Shown in pieces: positions 52,536-63,960 of a stretch of 64,000 nt of DNA. The stretch comes from Fusarium oxysporum f. sp. lycopersici 4287 (Eukaryota > Ascomycota > Sordariomycetes > Hypocreales > Nectriaceae): positions 537,295 through 601,294 of the forward strand of contig NC_030991.1 in NCBI RefSeq assembly GCF_000149955.1. The letters run 5' to 3'. Position numbers and translations under genes: made by a program. How positions within the stretch are numbered: position 1 is the stretch's first letter; every line of letters starts with the position of its first letter. Below the pieces are notes generated by a model. The model saw only the letters and a list, made by a program, of their open reading frames with translations, was not told the DNA's origin and made no database searches.

Positions 52536-54767
52536 ATGACCGATCACGATGACGAGGTTCAAAAACTCCGGCGTGAGCTGAAGGAGTTGAAAGAACGGGA
52601 GGAGGATCTTAGACGCGATCAACGAGACACTTCTTACGACGAGTACCTGCAACTCTGCCACAAAGACCTCTTCACGACCCTCAAGGTACAGGACAAGTCG
52701 AAGTCGTCCGGCGGCGGCGCAACAGATGTGACGGGTAAATACTATCCTCTATGGTTGCGACCTTGGGATGGATTTCTCGACGAGCAGAAATCGTGTCACT
52801 CCATCATTAAGGCAATACTACAAGGCTTCCTCCTGCCCTCACGACTTGCCGTCCGCGCGATAGCGCAAGCTGCACACAAAAGGCCCGTGGCCAGCGAGGA
52901 CGACCTCAGGACTTTTGAGCATCTAGCTGTAGAAGATCCTGTGGAGAACGTTTTTGCCGCGCTTGGTTCTCTATCCCAAAATCACCCGATCGGACGCGAA
53001 CTCGATTGCAAAGCGATCACATTCGAGAACCACCCTCTCAGCCTGACGGAGACCGACGAGATCGATCGAAACGATGACGAGGTATTCTTCGAGGCTGTAC
53101 AAGGGCAATCCGGGCCAAAGAAAAGGGTGGCACGGCAACGCAAAGCCTCAAGAAGAAAAGGGCCAGATAGATGGTGTATTCGAGCCAGGAATTCGGGGGA
53201 AAAGAATACCGCATTTCCTAGCGAGTACAAAGCAGCACATAAAATCCCGGTCGAGAGTTTTCGGGGGGCCATGCATAGAGAGGACCTATTCATCCGTGTC
53301 ATCTCAAGAATCTCCAGCGGGAAAGCTAGCACGGACGGGGAGAGTCATCTACAGGAACAGATTGAGGAAACGGTTGCCAAAGCATTGGCACAGACATTCC
53401 ACTACATGATTCGGCTCGGCAGTAGCTATGGATACCTTACCGCTGGAAAGTCGTTGATCTTCCTGCACATCGGAGACGATCCCACAGCGCTGTATTACCA
53501 TATGGCCCAGCCAGAGAGTGACGCCGAGCGTGAGGACGGAACGGTTGATCCCTTCTACACCGCCGTTGCACAACTCGCCGCATTTTGCTTGCAGACCTGC
53601 CGGTGCTCTGGGAAGTCTAATGAGTGGAGAGAGGCGGCAATCTCATTGCTCAACGAATGGCCAGAGCCATATGCTGAGATGTGCGGTGGAACAACGGAGG
53701 AGGAAGCATCGCCAGAGTCAACACGCTCTGTCTCGTCGTATGCTGGGTCTATAGTTGCTGCTCAGAAACTCACAGTAGAGCTGCGACAAACGACAAGGGC
53801 ATCATGCAAGAACTCTGAACCCTTGCCGAAAATTGATGCCAGCGATACCAGTAGTGGCGATGACGAGCCTCTGGTTGACGAAAGTGGACGGACTCAAGGT
53901 CCGCGGCCATCACTACAAGTGTCAGCCCGTGGCTCGAAAAAGCGAAAAGACATGACACCGGGGATCGACGGGTCTACAGGCAGCGAAGCGTCGGAACTCG
54001 AGACTCGACCGTATTGCACGCAAAGTTGTCTGCTGGGCCTCAAGAGAGATGGGCTTCTCGATGAGAAATGTCCGAATGTGGCTCTACATCGCCGTGCCAA
54101 AAGCGGCCTGTCGCATCCCATCAGTGCCACTCGTCTCAGAGAACTATTATGCAAGAAACTAGCTCGCCCCGTCTACCGCCTTCGCTATTTGAAACCCCTG
54201 GACAGCGATGGCAAATACGGTGATACAGGGGCACTCTTCAAGCTGACACTGGGATGTTACGGGTATACATTTGTTGGGAAAGGAACATTCGCCGCGGCTG
54301 TCACAGGGTTGCAACACGAAGCGAATGTCTACTCGCGTCTAGAACCACTGCAGGGCCACTTTGTCCCCGTTTGCTTGGGCAGCATCGATTTGGAGACGCC
54401 CTACCCGTTGGTATTGGCTGACATCGTTCACATATTGCTGATGTCGTGGGTAGGAGATACGATGGGGACGAACGAAAGTATCCTAGAAGAGGAGACGCGG
54501 CTACGGGAGCTGCTTCGCAAGCAAGGCGTTGTACACAACGACATGCGGCAGGCGAACCTCCTCTGGAACGACGAGCGTGACCGCATCATGCTCATCGATT
54601 TCAACTTGGCGAACCTGTTGCGACCGGCGCAACATAAGCAGGTATCGAAGTTAACTGGTAAGAGAAAGAGGCGTGGGCGCGACTCTGAGACCTATCATTA
54701 TGGTAGATCACGGCACTTGGAAGGGTTTGAAGGCCATGATCGGCCTGGCTGCACTGTTTCATTGTAG
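52536..54767 (+). CDS. kinase-like protein (fungal atypical protein kinase)
   Basis: 743 residues, one exon. It starts with a charged coiled coil (VQKLRRELKELKEREEDLRR). The middle is unrecognised, with a low-complexity Ser/Asp stretch. The C-terminal 200 residues resemble the kinase-like proteins expanded in Fusarium accessory regions: FVGKGTFAAAVTGLQHEANV, FVPVCLGSIDL, HILLMSWVGDTM, then VVHNDMRQANLLWN (HxD loop with Asn) and IMLIDFNLANL (DFN in place of DFG). Catalysis is therefore uncertain. The ATG at 52536 was preferred because the frame before it looks non-coding. The last 40 residues lack family features, so the C-terminus may be altered. Confidence 0.7.
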   Translation: MTDHDDEVQKLRRELKELKEREEDLRRDQRDTSYDEYLQLCHKDLFTTLKVQDKSKSSGGGATDVTGKYYPLWLRPWDGFLDEQKSCHSIIKAILQGFLLPSRLAVRAIAQAAHKRPVASEDDLRTFEHLAVEDPVENVFAALGSLSQNHPIGRELDCKAITFENHPLSLTETDEIDRNDDEVFFEAVQGQSGPKKRVARQRKASRRKGPDRWCIRARNSGEKNTAFPSEYKAAHKIPVESFRGAMHREDLFIRVISRISSGKASTDGESHLQEQIEETVAKALAQTFHYMIRLGSSYGYLTAGKSLIFLHIGDDPTALYYHMAQPESDAEREDGTVDPFYTAVAQLAAFCLQTCRCSGKSNEWREAAISLLNEWPEPYAEMCGGTTEEEASPESTRSVSSYAGSIVAAQKLTVELRQTTRASCKNSEPLPKIDASDTSSGDDEPLVDESGRTQGPRPSLQVSARGSKKRKDMTPGIDGSTGSEASELETRPYCTQSCLLGLKRDGLLDEKCPNVALHRRAKSGLSHPISATRLRELLCKKLARPVYRLRYLKPLDSDGKYGDTGALFKLTLGCYGYTFVGKGTFAAAVTGLQHEANVYSRLEPLQGHFVPVCLGSIDLETPYPLVLADIVHILLMSWVGDTMGTNESILEEETRLRELLRKQGVVHNDMRQANLLWNDERDRIMLIDFNLANLLRPAQHKQVSKLTGKRKRRGRDSETYHYGRSRHLEGFEGHDRPGCTVSL

Positions 54768-55424
54768 ATGTCGATTTGAACCCCAACTTCCCCCCGGCTA
54801 TGTAAGCATACAGAGGTGCACCACATATCCCCTAAATATCTGAGCGGGCTCTTTCGCCCGCTTCCGTGGCCGATTTTGCGGCTCTCAATCGGATCCGGAC
54901 ACTCAAGCGCTGAAGCCTGCTCAACGGCGTGAATACGCATGACGAGCCAGCCACCCCTGAGTAATGGAGACAGTGCTACCATTTGCCAACATTGGGAGAC
55001 TCGCGTGCCAATTTGAGCCACTTCCTGGGAATCCAAAGTATGATTGCCAAGGAACTGTGCTCAACCAATTGATGTGGTTCTACGTAATCCCATATTTTAT
55101 CTGGAAGATCACGCGGGCTAAACAGGAGATATCATGCAATCCAGTCACTCTGCATTGACCGTCCGGGACTGTCGATCAACCATACAGATTGGGGTGACCT
55201 GACCAAATACCCGATTCTGTCTCTATTGAGACCAAGAGTCCGGAACAATCCCACGATGTCGCACTGTTTGCAGATAACCATAAGCATAATTATAGCAGTC
55301 AGGAAGTAACAGTTAACGCTAAGCACCATTACGAATACAGAGTTAAGCCATAGCCATTAATCTAAAAATATATCAAGAAGTAATAAGTTAATACCAAACT
55401 AAATGTAATATAGCTAGTGTGGTA
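54768..55424. other. no gene recognised
   Basis: Downstream flank of the kinase-like gene. The 54964 frame has no support. Confidence 0.4.
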
Positions 55425-55877
55425 CTAATGAGCATTATTATTGAGCAGAATCTGAACAATCTTCTCGTGGCGGTGTAATGATGCTAGCTTTAGGGCTGTT
55501 GGGCGCCCTCTTCTTGGTGCATTAGCATCGGCGCCTTCATCGAGAAGAAGTTGGACAATACGTGTATGCCCCCCCGATGATGCTAGGCAAAGGACCCTGT
55601 CTAGTGTCGATTGAATTGTGCATTCGGACTCTATGTCATGGGAAGTACACTGCCACTTGTGAGCAATGATGGCCTTCCTAGCCGTGTTTAACCTTCCGTT
55701 CTTTACAGCCCAGAGTAGGGCAGCTGGGCTGTCGCTTTTCGCATCGCGGTAATATAACATGTCGTCAATGATAGGGTAAATTTGCTTGCTAGTGCGAAGC
55801 AAAGTGGCAAGTTCTTTTGGCTCAAGGAAAGTAGCAATTATGAAGTAAAGTTCTGGCGGTAAGGCAAGAAGTACCAT
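55425..55877 (-). CDS. F-box plus ankyrin repeat protein, short
   Basis: 150 residues, single exon. LPPELYFIIATFLEPKELAT is an F-box, which would bind SKP1 in an SCF ubiquitin ligase. AALLWAVKNGRLNTARKAII and CLASSGGHTRIVQLLLDEGA with ADANAPRRG, then LASLHRHEKIVQILLNNNA, are ankyrin repeats. Such proteins usually have more repeats, so it may be truncated at the C-terminus, although the stop follows a repeat end. Substrate unknown. Confidence 0.7.
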   Translation of the reverse strand: MVLLALPPELYFIIATFLEPKELATLLRTSKQIYPIIDDMLYYRDAKSDSPAALLWAVKNGRLNTARKAIIAHKWQCTSHDIESECTIQSTLDRVLCLASSGGHTRIVQLLLDEGADANAPRRGRPTALKLASLHRHEKIVQILLNNNAH

Positions 55878-56919
55878 TTCGTCTTTTGGAAGTTGTTTCC
55901 AGCTATAGCGGGGACAAGGCCACGGGGAAAGGGTTTAGACAGAAATGTGGCATAACTCAGTGAAAATAATCTAGACGGCATGACAGGCAGAGATGGTAAT
56001 AAACAGGTTAACTACCAGCTTGCTAGGTGGGAGTTTTGGGCCGGTTAGACTTCTCTGGACAAATTCGCATGGTACGCAATAAGCCCCTGCTTTGCGCCCG
56101 GAATGGGACCTTGTGAGCTACGTACCCTAGGCATTATTTGTAGGTGTTCTATAACATAGCTATTTCAGTCTATCCCTTTCATACGAATGGTCCGTCTAAA
56201 ACGTTCTACAGCCGGAGTACTTATGGGGCAGAACTCATCGAAGAAGAAAAAGAAGAAGGAAGGCTAGTAAAAAAAGAGAGCTTATTGAGAACTGAGGTTT
56301 TAACTTACAACAAGAGAAATACTTCCTCAGTCTAGCCGATCTCAATACGGAATCATCTCAGCCACAACAAGCCACAGTAGCATCGATTTGATGCTTCAGT
56401 ACTCCGTATTTTCATCATCCAACGAGGACTTTAAATCCCTTTTTCTCTCCTAATTTTAAACGTACAACTAGCGATCTTTAACGTAACACGCCTCTGAGCC
56501 GGCTGTGTGGATGTCAATACCTTGTCATGCCATCTCTTCAATTCCCCCAGGCCCAGTAGTGTAATAAAAACTGCTGACTACTCGTCCTTGCAATGCTCTC
56601 CTTCTCTCAAGTGTGCAGTCAAACTCTCAAAACGTATCCGGATGCTTTCCATCTTACTTGACTTTCTTGGTGCTTGGCTCTTACCTGAAGAAAGCTTTAG
56701 GATCGCCGAGTGGCGTTTTAACTAGGGTTTAGATGTGGCCGGGTAATCACAATATACCCATCTGTAACACTACAGATGTATGCAACAACAGAATGTCTTG
56801 AACAGTTCCTCGTAGCATCGACGGCCACGTCAAATGCAACATTTTGTGCTTGATAATAAAAAATTCACTGCGCTACAAGCATTAACCTCGAAGAGCCACC
56901 GTGGACTGGTTGCTCTGGT
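55878..56919. other. no gene recognised
   Basis: Short frames only (56144, 56507). An A/G-rich tract lies at about 56240-56280. Confidence 0.4.
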
Positions 56920-58514
56920 CTATTTCGTAGACTTGTATCCCCAGAGCCTTTTACGTTCCCAAGCCCACCACTGAGCCACAGCATCAGCTTGTACAACCCA
57001 TTGCGACGCTTCCTCGCCATAGAGATTCCTCACATCACCAACTAATTGTTCCATTGACCATTTCTCAAGAGGCTCAAGCTCGAGCGGGTCGTTCTTCAAG
57101 TCGGTGAATCTCCACTGAGATGCACCGTCAAGAGGTATGACAAGCCTCCAGGGCGCATCTGCGGACGTCACTGAGAGCATACTCGCCCCGCTGTTGATGA
57201 CGCCAAAGTTCCATGCACGACGGCCGTTTCGAGAGCTCTTATATGGCCGGATGAGCGATTGTCCTTCATAATCGTGAAGGAGGTCGGATGCTACGGCCAT
57301 GTCCTTGCGGTTAAGCGAGCCGGTGTTAATGAGCAAGTCCAAGATCGTGGGAAGAATGGAGATTGAAGTTGCATTCGCTTCGTACTGCATGCGAGGGATA
57401 TGAGGATGCCTGAACGTGATGGGCACACGAAAGTTGCTGACATGGCCATTCTTGTAGGTTCCGGTCCTGGTGGTGATATCCTCTTTGAATGCCTGCCCAT
57501 GGTCTCCGACAAGGACCACAAGAGTCTCGTTGGCAATGCCGTGTAGTTCGAATAACTGCAGAAGCTCACCGAGCCATGCATCCTGGAACCTCACAGTATT
57601 CAAGTAGCTGTTGAAGTCCCTATGCCATCCCATATTCCCTTGTGTATTCACATACTCGATCTTTTTGGAATCACGAGGTAGTCCCCAAGGGTGGTGGGTT
57701 GTGCTAGTGAAATGGGAAAAGAACATTCTCTTCTTCTCCCGTTGCACTTTCTCAATGAGCTCTCGTACGTGTGTCTTTAAAGTTGTTTCAGGGTATCCAA
57801 AATAGTTGATTTCTTCCAAACCGGACCGTGCCTTAGCTCTTTGTTCCAAGACATCCTTAGCTACGATCTCTTCGAAACCCATCTCATTGTTGAATATGTC
57901 CTGGCGATCATACTTGTCTGTTATAGATTGAAAGAAGGCTGTGAGCCATTTCTGCTCCAGGAAGTCGTTCGAAGCCGTCTTAGCCCCCTTATTCTGATTG
58001 AAGAGATGTAGGATTTGTGAGATGCAAGGTTGGTAACTCTGCGCTTCAGATTCTTGAAAGCTGTCGACAGGCATAGGCCAGACTCCACAGTGAGTCGCAG
58101 CCAAGCTCTTGAACGAAAGAGAAGCGGCAGTGAAACCACCTATGACGTTGATGCCACCGTAACCATCCTGCGTTGTGTCATTCCACTCTGGTATTGGTAC
58201 CTTGGCGAGATCCGAACCATTTGTTCTTTTCCAGCAGCCCGCTTTTCCAGTGATCATCTCCGCCACTGGAGTTAGTTGGGATAAAAGCGCATTGACACCA
58301 TCTCCGTCTTTTCGTCCCTTATAAGAATCCAGGATGATGTTGTGAATGTCTGACCCCTGTTGTAGGGGAAAGAGCTCCTCTCTAGTGCTTTCGAGCATGA
58401 TGAGAGCAATGTGCTTGATCTTGACTGTCCCATTCCTAAATGAATCACTAAGGATGTCCAAGATTTCTTCATCCTGATTGGTGATCCGAAGTGGGTCGTT
58501 CACTGGATTGTAAA
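56920..58514 (-). pseudogene. sulfatase/LTA synthase-superfamily protein, cut by Copia insertion
   Basis: About 530 residues of the catalytic part: IKHIALIMLESTREELFPL with the nucleophile region, GGINVIGGFTAASL, HFTSTTHHPWGLPRD, LVVLVGDHGQAFKED (metal-binding D-H-G) and YKNGHVSNFRVPITF. The frame starts at the Copia LTR junction (58520), so the N-terminal membrane part, expected on the far side of the element beyond base 64000, is separated. The frame's apparent start codon is LTR sequence. Up to the junction the frame is intact, so disruption is probably recent. The family hydrolyses phosphate or sulfate esters; the substrate is unknown. Confidence 0.8.
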
Positions 58515-58519
58515 ACGTA

Positions 58520-58705
58520 TGTCGCACTGGATGTGCTTAAAGTGGATTGAAGGTCGGGTCATTCATAATGAGCAGCAGTAGTGAGTTGATTGATTGTCTT
58601 CTGTGTGGGGTATTCCAACCCACAGGTTTTACTTTAAATCACCCAGCTTGATTACTAAGGGCTGTTGTTCCTGAGGATCATTGAGACCATGCCCGGCCTG
58701 CGACA
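58520..58705 (-). repeat. 3' LTR of the Copia element
   Basis: 186 bp. On the element's sense (minus) strand it begins TGTCGCAGGCC and ends CCAGTGCGACA. It matches the solo LTRs at 20542-20725 and 40268-40446 with scattered differences, and the first 24 bases or so of the 5' LTR at 63961 with a few changes. Confidence 0.93.
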
Positions 58706-58716
58706 CACCCCCCCAG
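58706..58716 (-). promoter_or_regulatory. polypurine tract
   Basis: On the sense strand GGGGGGGTG lies directly before the 3' LTR, the normal position for the plus-strand primer. Confidence 0.8.
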
Positions 58717-58719
58717 ATT

Positions 58720-61700
58720 TCAGTCTGTATCAGATGAGATCTGCATATCATCCTGATCGATATCCTCCTCTGAAACGTGTTCTGGATCAATCCGCAGTGA
58801 GATATCAACCAGGCCCAATTGTTTCACGAAGTGAGAATGCTTTTCTGCTGAAAGAGGTTTTGTGAAGCCATCTGCAGGCATGTCTGTTGTTGGAACCCAT
58901 TGAACTGTAATTTTGCCGTCTCGATGGATCTGTCTTAGCCAAAAATTGTGGATGTCGACGTGTCTTAACTTTGATGTTAGTTGTGGTCTCTCTTTCTGGA
59001 CCAGTCCCACTGTTTGTTGATTGTCACAGAGGATGCGTGGTTGGTGTTCTGGATCGAATTATATCTGACCGAACAGTCGGTATAGAGCTATTGTCTCCCT
59101 CGCTGTATGAGACAGCGATAACAGTTCCGCTTCAGTCGTTGACGTGGTTACAGTCTTCTGTTTTGAAGACTGCCACATGATTGCCCCGCTAAACAACTTC
59201 ATGAGATAGCCCTGGGTGGATCTTCGAGTCTCTGGATCATCCGCGAACGATGCGTCGCTTGACTGCTGTAGTACTTCATCATCGCCTGTCTCTACTGCTG
59301 TGGCCTTATCCACAGAGCCCGAGAACTCGATGGCATAGTACCGTGTGGTCTGGAGATATGAGAGAACTCTGTTCGCATACCGCAGGTGCTCTGGTGAAGG
59401 GTTCATAGCGAATTGGCTTAACTGGCTAGCTGCATAGGAGACATCTGGTCTTGTTACTACTGCCGCATACAGAACTGATCCTACCTTTTCTTGCATCTCT
59501 GTTATCTGTCGAATAGTGGCCTGTCCTTCGAAAGGTTGGGGACGGTACGACGGAATGAGAGGAGTTGTCGTTCTCATTGATTTGTCGATCCCGAACTTGT
59601 TACAAAGTTTGTCGATATATCCATCCTGGCAGATCCAGAGCTTCTTGGCCTTGGTATCTCGAAGGATCCTGATGTTGAGGAAGGTGATTGCTTCTCCCAA
59701 ATCCTTAATCCCGTATTTGCCGTTTACTGCTGCTTTGAATTCGTTGACTTGTTGGAGGTAGTCAGATTGTGCGATGATGAGAAGATCATCGACGTAAAGA
59801 AACAAGACAAGATGAGTCTCGTTGTTAATGAGAATGCATGGTTCATCTGGGCATTGTTCAAATCCCAGGTCTTTGAGGAACCGTACAAGTTCATGGTACC
59901 ACAGTTTTGGTGACTTGCGCAGACCATAGAGCGCTTTGAGCAGTCTCCAGACCTTTCCTGATTGACCATATCCCGGTGGGCATGTGGTGTAGACCTCCTC
60001 GTCCATTTCAGCGTTGACGAAGGCGTTCTTGAAGTCAACTTGGTGACATATCAGCCCAAACGCACAGACGAGAGCCATCAGAATCCGGAAGCTTCGATAA
60101 GCACCGGTTGCTGCGTAGATGTCTTCACCAGAGTGGTGTTGGAGATCACCTCTGACACAGATGCGGGCTTTATGACGAATGAGATGTCCTGTATCATCCA
60201 GTTTGTAGGTAAAGACCCATTTGAGCGGCAGTATCTGTTTGCCTTCTGGACAATCAACTAGTTGGAAGGATTTCTTCTCCTTGAGTGAGTTGATCTCGGC
60301 GCCTGCAGCTCGTTTGAAGCCTTCTCTCTCAGGGTGCCGTTTTAGTTGATGCCAGAATTCAGGTGGTGGTAGCAGGTCCCTCCGATGGATTCGGATTGAC
60401 CGTGCAGCTGCGAAGGCGTGGGCGATCTGATGTCCCAGCTTCGCGCGTTCCAGTCGTAGGGTGTATGCCTGTCTTCGTGCTCGCTTCTGAACTCGATGTA
60501 GGGTGGAGCGCGGTTTGAATGTTTCGATTGCATCCTGACCTCTCAGAGACAGTTTGATGTTTCTCCCAGAAGTTGTCCGAAGGTTCTGGAGCACCTCGGC
60601 GTCCGTTGTTCCTTCCTTTCTGGGTGCCTCTTCTCCTGACATATTTGTCCGAGGATGCGATGATGCTTGATGGAGAGCTGCTTGATTCGGGGGCCGCAAC
60701 ACGTCTGGCTGTTCAACCTGTATTTCCCCTGCTGTTGCTCGTTCAGGTGAGCTTTGTGGTGTGAGAAGCAACCCTAGTGGAGGTGGCTCTACTTCTGTTT
60801 GGATCGAAACAGGAACTGATGTTGCTATATCCTCCGTGATAGGCAATGGCTCAACATCTTCTTCGTCCAGATCAACTTCGTTGACCGTAATGGCGAGAGC
60901 CTGTCCTGATTCAGGACGAGTTGTGGCAAGCTGTGGATCGTACATGACTTTCTCGTCAATTTGAACATCACGAGATACAATAACACGATCGAGGTGTGGA
61001 ATCCAAACTTTGTGGATATTAGTTGCGTCGAATCCGACAAGCCATCCCGTGAGCGCGTTTTCTTGTAGTTTCGCTCTGGCCGGACGAGCTTTCTTGTTCT
61101 TGATCAATACATAGGCGAGAGAGCCAATGATTTTGAGATGAGAGAGGTTCGGCTTTCTGCCATGAACCATCTCAAACGGAGTTCGCCATTGTTTTCGTTG
61201 AACCGGGATGCGATTGAGGAGGCGGGTAGCATGAGCAACGATGTAGGGCCAGAGTTTCTGAGGTAGATTTCCCTGTATTCGAAGCTTGCGAGCGATAGTC
61301 ATGATCACCCCCCCAGAACGTTCGGCAGGACCGTTCTGATCTGGCGTATCTGGTGGAGATGGATTGAAGATGATTCCTTTCATTGTAATGAAATGCTTCC
61401 ATTTCTTGCCCAGACCTTTCTCGCCATCTGATCGGATGTACCGCGTAGTGAAACCCCAGTTGTCGTTTGTAATGGCGAGAAACTCTTGCGTAGCCGACAG
61501 GAGTTCCTCTTGAGCCTTGTTCGGGAGATTGAAGGACACGTGGTAAGCCGAGTGGTCGCAATAAAAGTGAGCGACCCAGGAGTCGGCGTTGAAGGCTTCC
61601 TCCATATCGACAAGGTCGAGATGTATCCTTTCGAAAGGGTAGGTTCCCCTCCAGGTTGGTACACGTGAGATTTGCTGGTGCGCCTGTCCGAGTTGGCATT

Positions 61701-63684
61701 CGGGACAAAGCTCAGATTTTCGTTCAAAGTCGTGAGTGCCAAGTGCGACTCCTTCGACTACTTGAGGCACGTGTTCGAGAGCTTCCTTACGGATATGGCC
61801 AAGCCTTGCGTGCCAGATATCCATAGATGCTATTGCCACTTGAGGTGTTCTCGACTTGGTCGCCATTGCAAATGACTTCACAGCCTCTTGGTGCGACTTT
61901 GCCTTGAAGACAGCGTCCTTCATGCAAGGTTCGACCACTCGGAAAGCACCATACTTTGTTGCCTTGAAGGCATTTGATCCATCCGAATACTCCATCCAAC
62001 AGGTCCTAGTATTAAAATAGAGGCCTTGTTGTTCGAGAGAGTGCGTGTTGATGAGGTTCCAGTGGAATCCGGGAACATGGGCAACATTCTCGATCTGGAT
62101 TAAGCCTGGACCCGATGGGGTATCAACATGGACTGTGACATTGCCGACACCCGTGATGTATGTGCCTGAGTCGCCAAACTCGATGACTTCATTGTCCAGA
62201 GGCTTGTATTTAGTGAAGCGAGATAGGTCATTGCAGACATGCGTATCCGCGCAGTTGTCGAGTCGAAAGCAGTCGCCGTACTCGTCTTTTGCGGTTGTGC
62301 TGAGTGCGAACTTTGACGTGACAAATGCAGCTCTTGATTTGCGTGGTAACGCGGCAGCAGTGTTTGAAGTCTCGTCTTCTGTCGGAGTCTTGTGTTGATT
62401 CTCCGTACTGTCAGACTGCCAGAACTTAGGTAGGTTGATCTTGTTTCTCCTGAAGTTCTTTTCGATGTTTGTCCGAAGCCTCCTGCTCCCTTTGACTGCA
62501 GTGATGACTTTCGATTGGACTTGGATGGCTGGTGTCCATCCTTCTGGTGCCTTCGAAGGATTTAGGTAGTAGCAGTCAGCATACTTGTGAGACATGCCAC
62601 ATACGCACTGTTGAGGGTTTGTGCTCGAAGATGAAGGTTGTGTTCGCTGTCTTTTCTGCTGGGGCTGGCTCTCCTCGTTTTGCGAGTCCCAGCCATTGCC
62701 ATGCTTCCTATCTTGGAATGTGGCATGGGCTGCTCGTCCCCTAGTAGCGTTCTCCTTCGGTGGTGCCATTGTTCTGAATTGCCTAATACAGAATCCGATC
62801 GTGATCTTCTTCTCGGAGAGGGTTGGGTTGAGCTTGCGGAAGGCCCTGAGAGCTCTGTTCGTTGTATTCTGAGCTTTCTGAACAATAGTGGCATCATCAT
62901 TTTGATCATTTTCGTCCTCTTCAGAATCAGCCGAGCTTGCAACGGTGATAGAGCCGTTACTGGCATGGTCAGGATTAATCTCGTTAAGCGCGGTGAGAAA
63001 CGCGTTTGAGATCTTCTCCATGGCTTTTGCAGCCTCCTTGATGAGGTTCTTCTCGTTCTCAACCTGAGCTTCTTTGGACTTCATGTAGTTGTAGAACGGT
63101 GGGTTGACTTCACGAGATGCTTCAATGAACGCATCACAAATCTGTGACTCGCTGAGATTCTCGATCTTGTAACGCTTGGCGTTGCTGACGAGAGCAGGCC
63201 AGCGGCTAAGCCATTTGTCAAGACTAGTGTTGCCAGGGCCTTTCTTAAGCGATTCGAACTCGGTCCTGACATTCTGCTTCTGATCTTTCGCGGTGGGTTG
63301 GATGCTATCAGCCAGCGCGATGAGTTTGCCGCGGACGTCATGGATTCCGAGGTAGTGTTGCTTGAACTCCTGACACACCGTGAGGTCGATGCGATCAGAG
63401 ACCTTGTCATATTTCTTCTTCTCGCTCTCGTAGATAGCCTGGAGGCTGTGGTATTTCTGGATCGTATCCTTGCTCGCTGAGTCTGATGGTTTGGTCGCAG
63501 TAAAGACCAGATTTTCGATCCCTTCTAGATCACAATAGTTCCAGACATCATTACGCACAGCAAGGTCCTCGATAGAATTAATCCAGTTCGTCCAGTCTTC
63601 ACGGGCGTTGAGCATAGCGAGGTTATGGTCTTTGATCGACATCTTGTGTTTGATGATTTTTGGTAAAGGCAATGTTAACTTCAC
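58720..63684 (-). pseudogene. Copia gag-pol polyprotein with one internal stop
   Basis: The frame runs from 63684 (a second Met, MSIKDHNL, at 63642 may be the start) for 1541 residues to a TAA near 59057, then continues in the same phase to 58720. Gag part: FESLKKGPGNTSLDKWLSRW; a C-x-C-x3-H-x4-C knuckle (CVCGMSHKYADC). Protease: LDNCADTHVC. Pre-integrase: WHARLGHI, CPECQLGQAH. Integrase: YFDD-like core with HLDLVDME, RSDGEKG and DQNGPAERSGG. Reverse transcriptase: KWVFTYKLD, VDFKNAFVNAEMDEEVY, LFLYVDDLLI. RNase H: SDASFADDP, TTEAELLSLS, and after the stop LRHVDIHNFWLRQ, MPADGFTKPL. The stop removes only the last part of RNase H. Confidence 0.9.
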
Positions 63685-63935
63685 TTTTTAGTTGACTTCT
63701 ATTTAATGCGTTAGCTTCCTTTTTAATTGAAATCATTATGAAAATATCAGTTTTTCTGAGTCTTCTCTGTAGTTGCTGCTTTCGCGGCTGGTGATGAACC
63801 CCGCAGTAAGCATAATGCAACCGGTCCAACTTCGTTCCGGTTTCTCTGAAGAGAATTTCCTGTCGGAAGAAAGATTTCATTGCGTCCAGGTTGACAGGAA
63901 AGCTGGTAATGGTGATAAATATCGCGTGCGACGTA

Positions 63936-63960
63936 GCGGAAGAGTCTCCGGGCTCATAAC
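63936..63960 (-). promoter_or_regulatory. primer binding site
   Basis: Directly after the 5' LTR the sense strand reads GTTATGAGCCCGGAGACTC. Its complement contains GGGCTCATAAC, which looks like the anticodon arm (CAT anticodon) of initiator methionine tRNA, the half-tRNA priming known for Drosophila copia. Confidence 0.65.

Noticed and set aside
53074..53409. Frames overlapping the kinase-like gene
   Set aside because: Shadows; the 743-residue frame has the kinase motifs and is continuous.
63936..63960. Possible tRNA gene part (CAT anticodon-like stretch)
   Set aside because: It fits the position of a retroelement primer binding site and lacks the rest of a tRNA cloverleaf.
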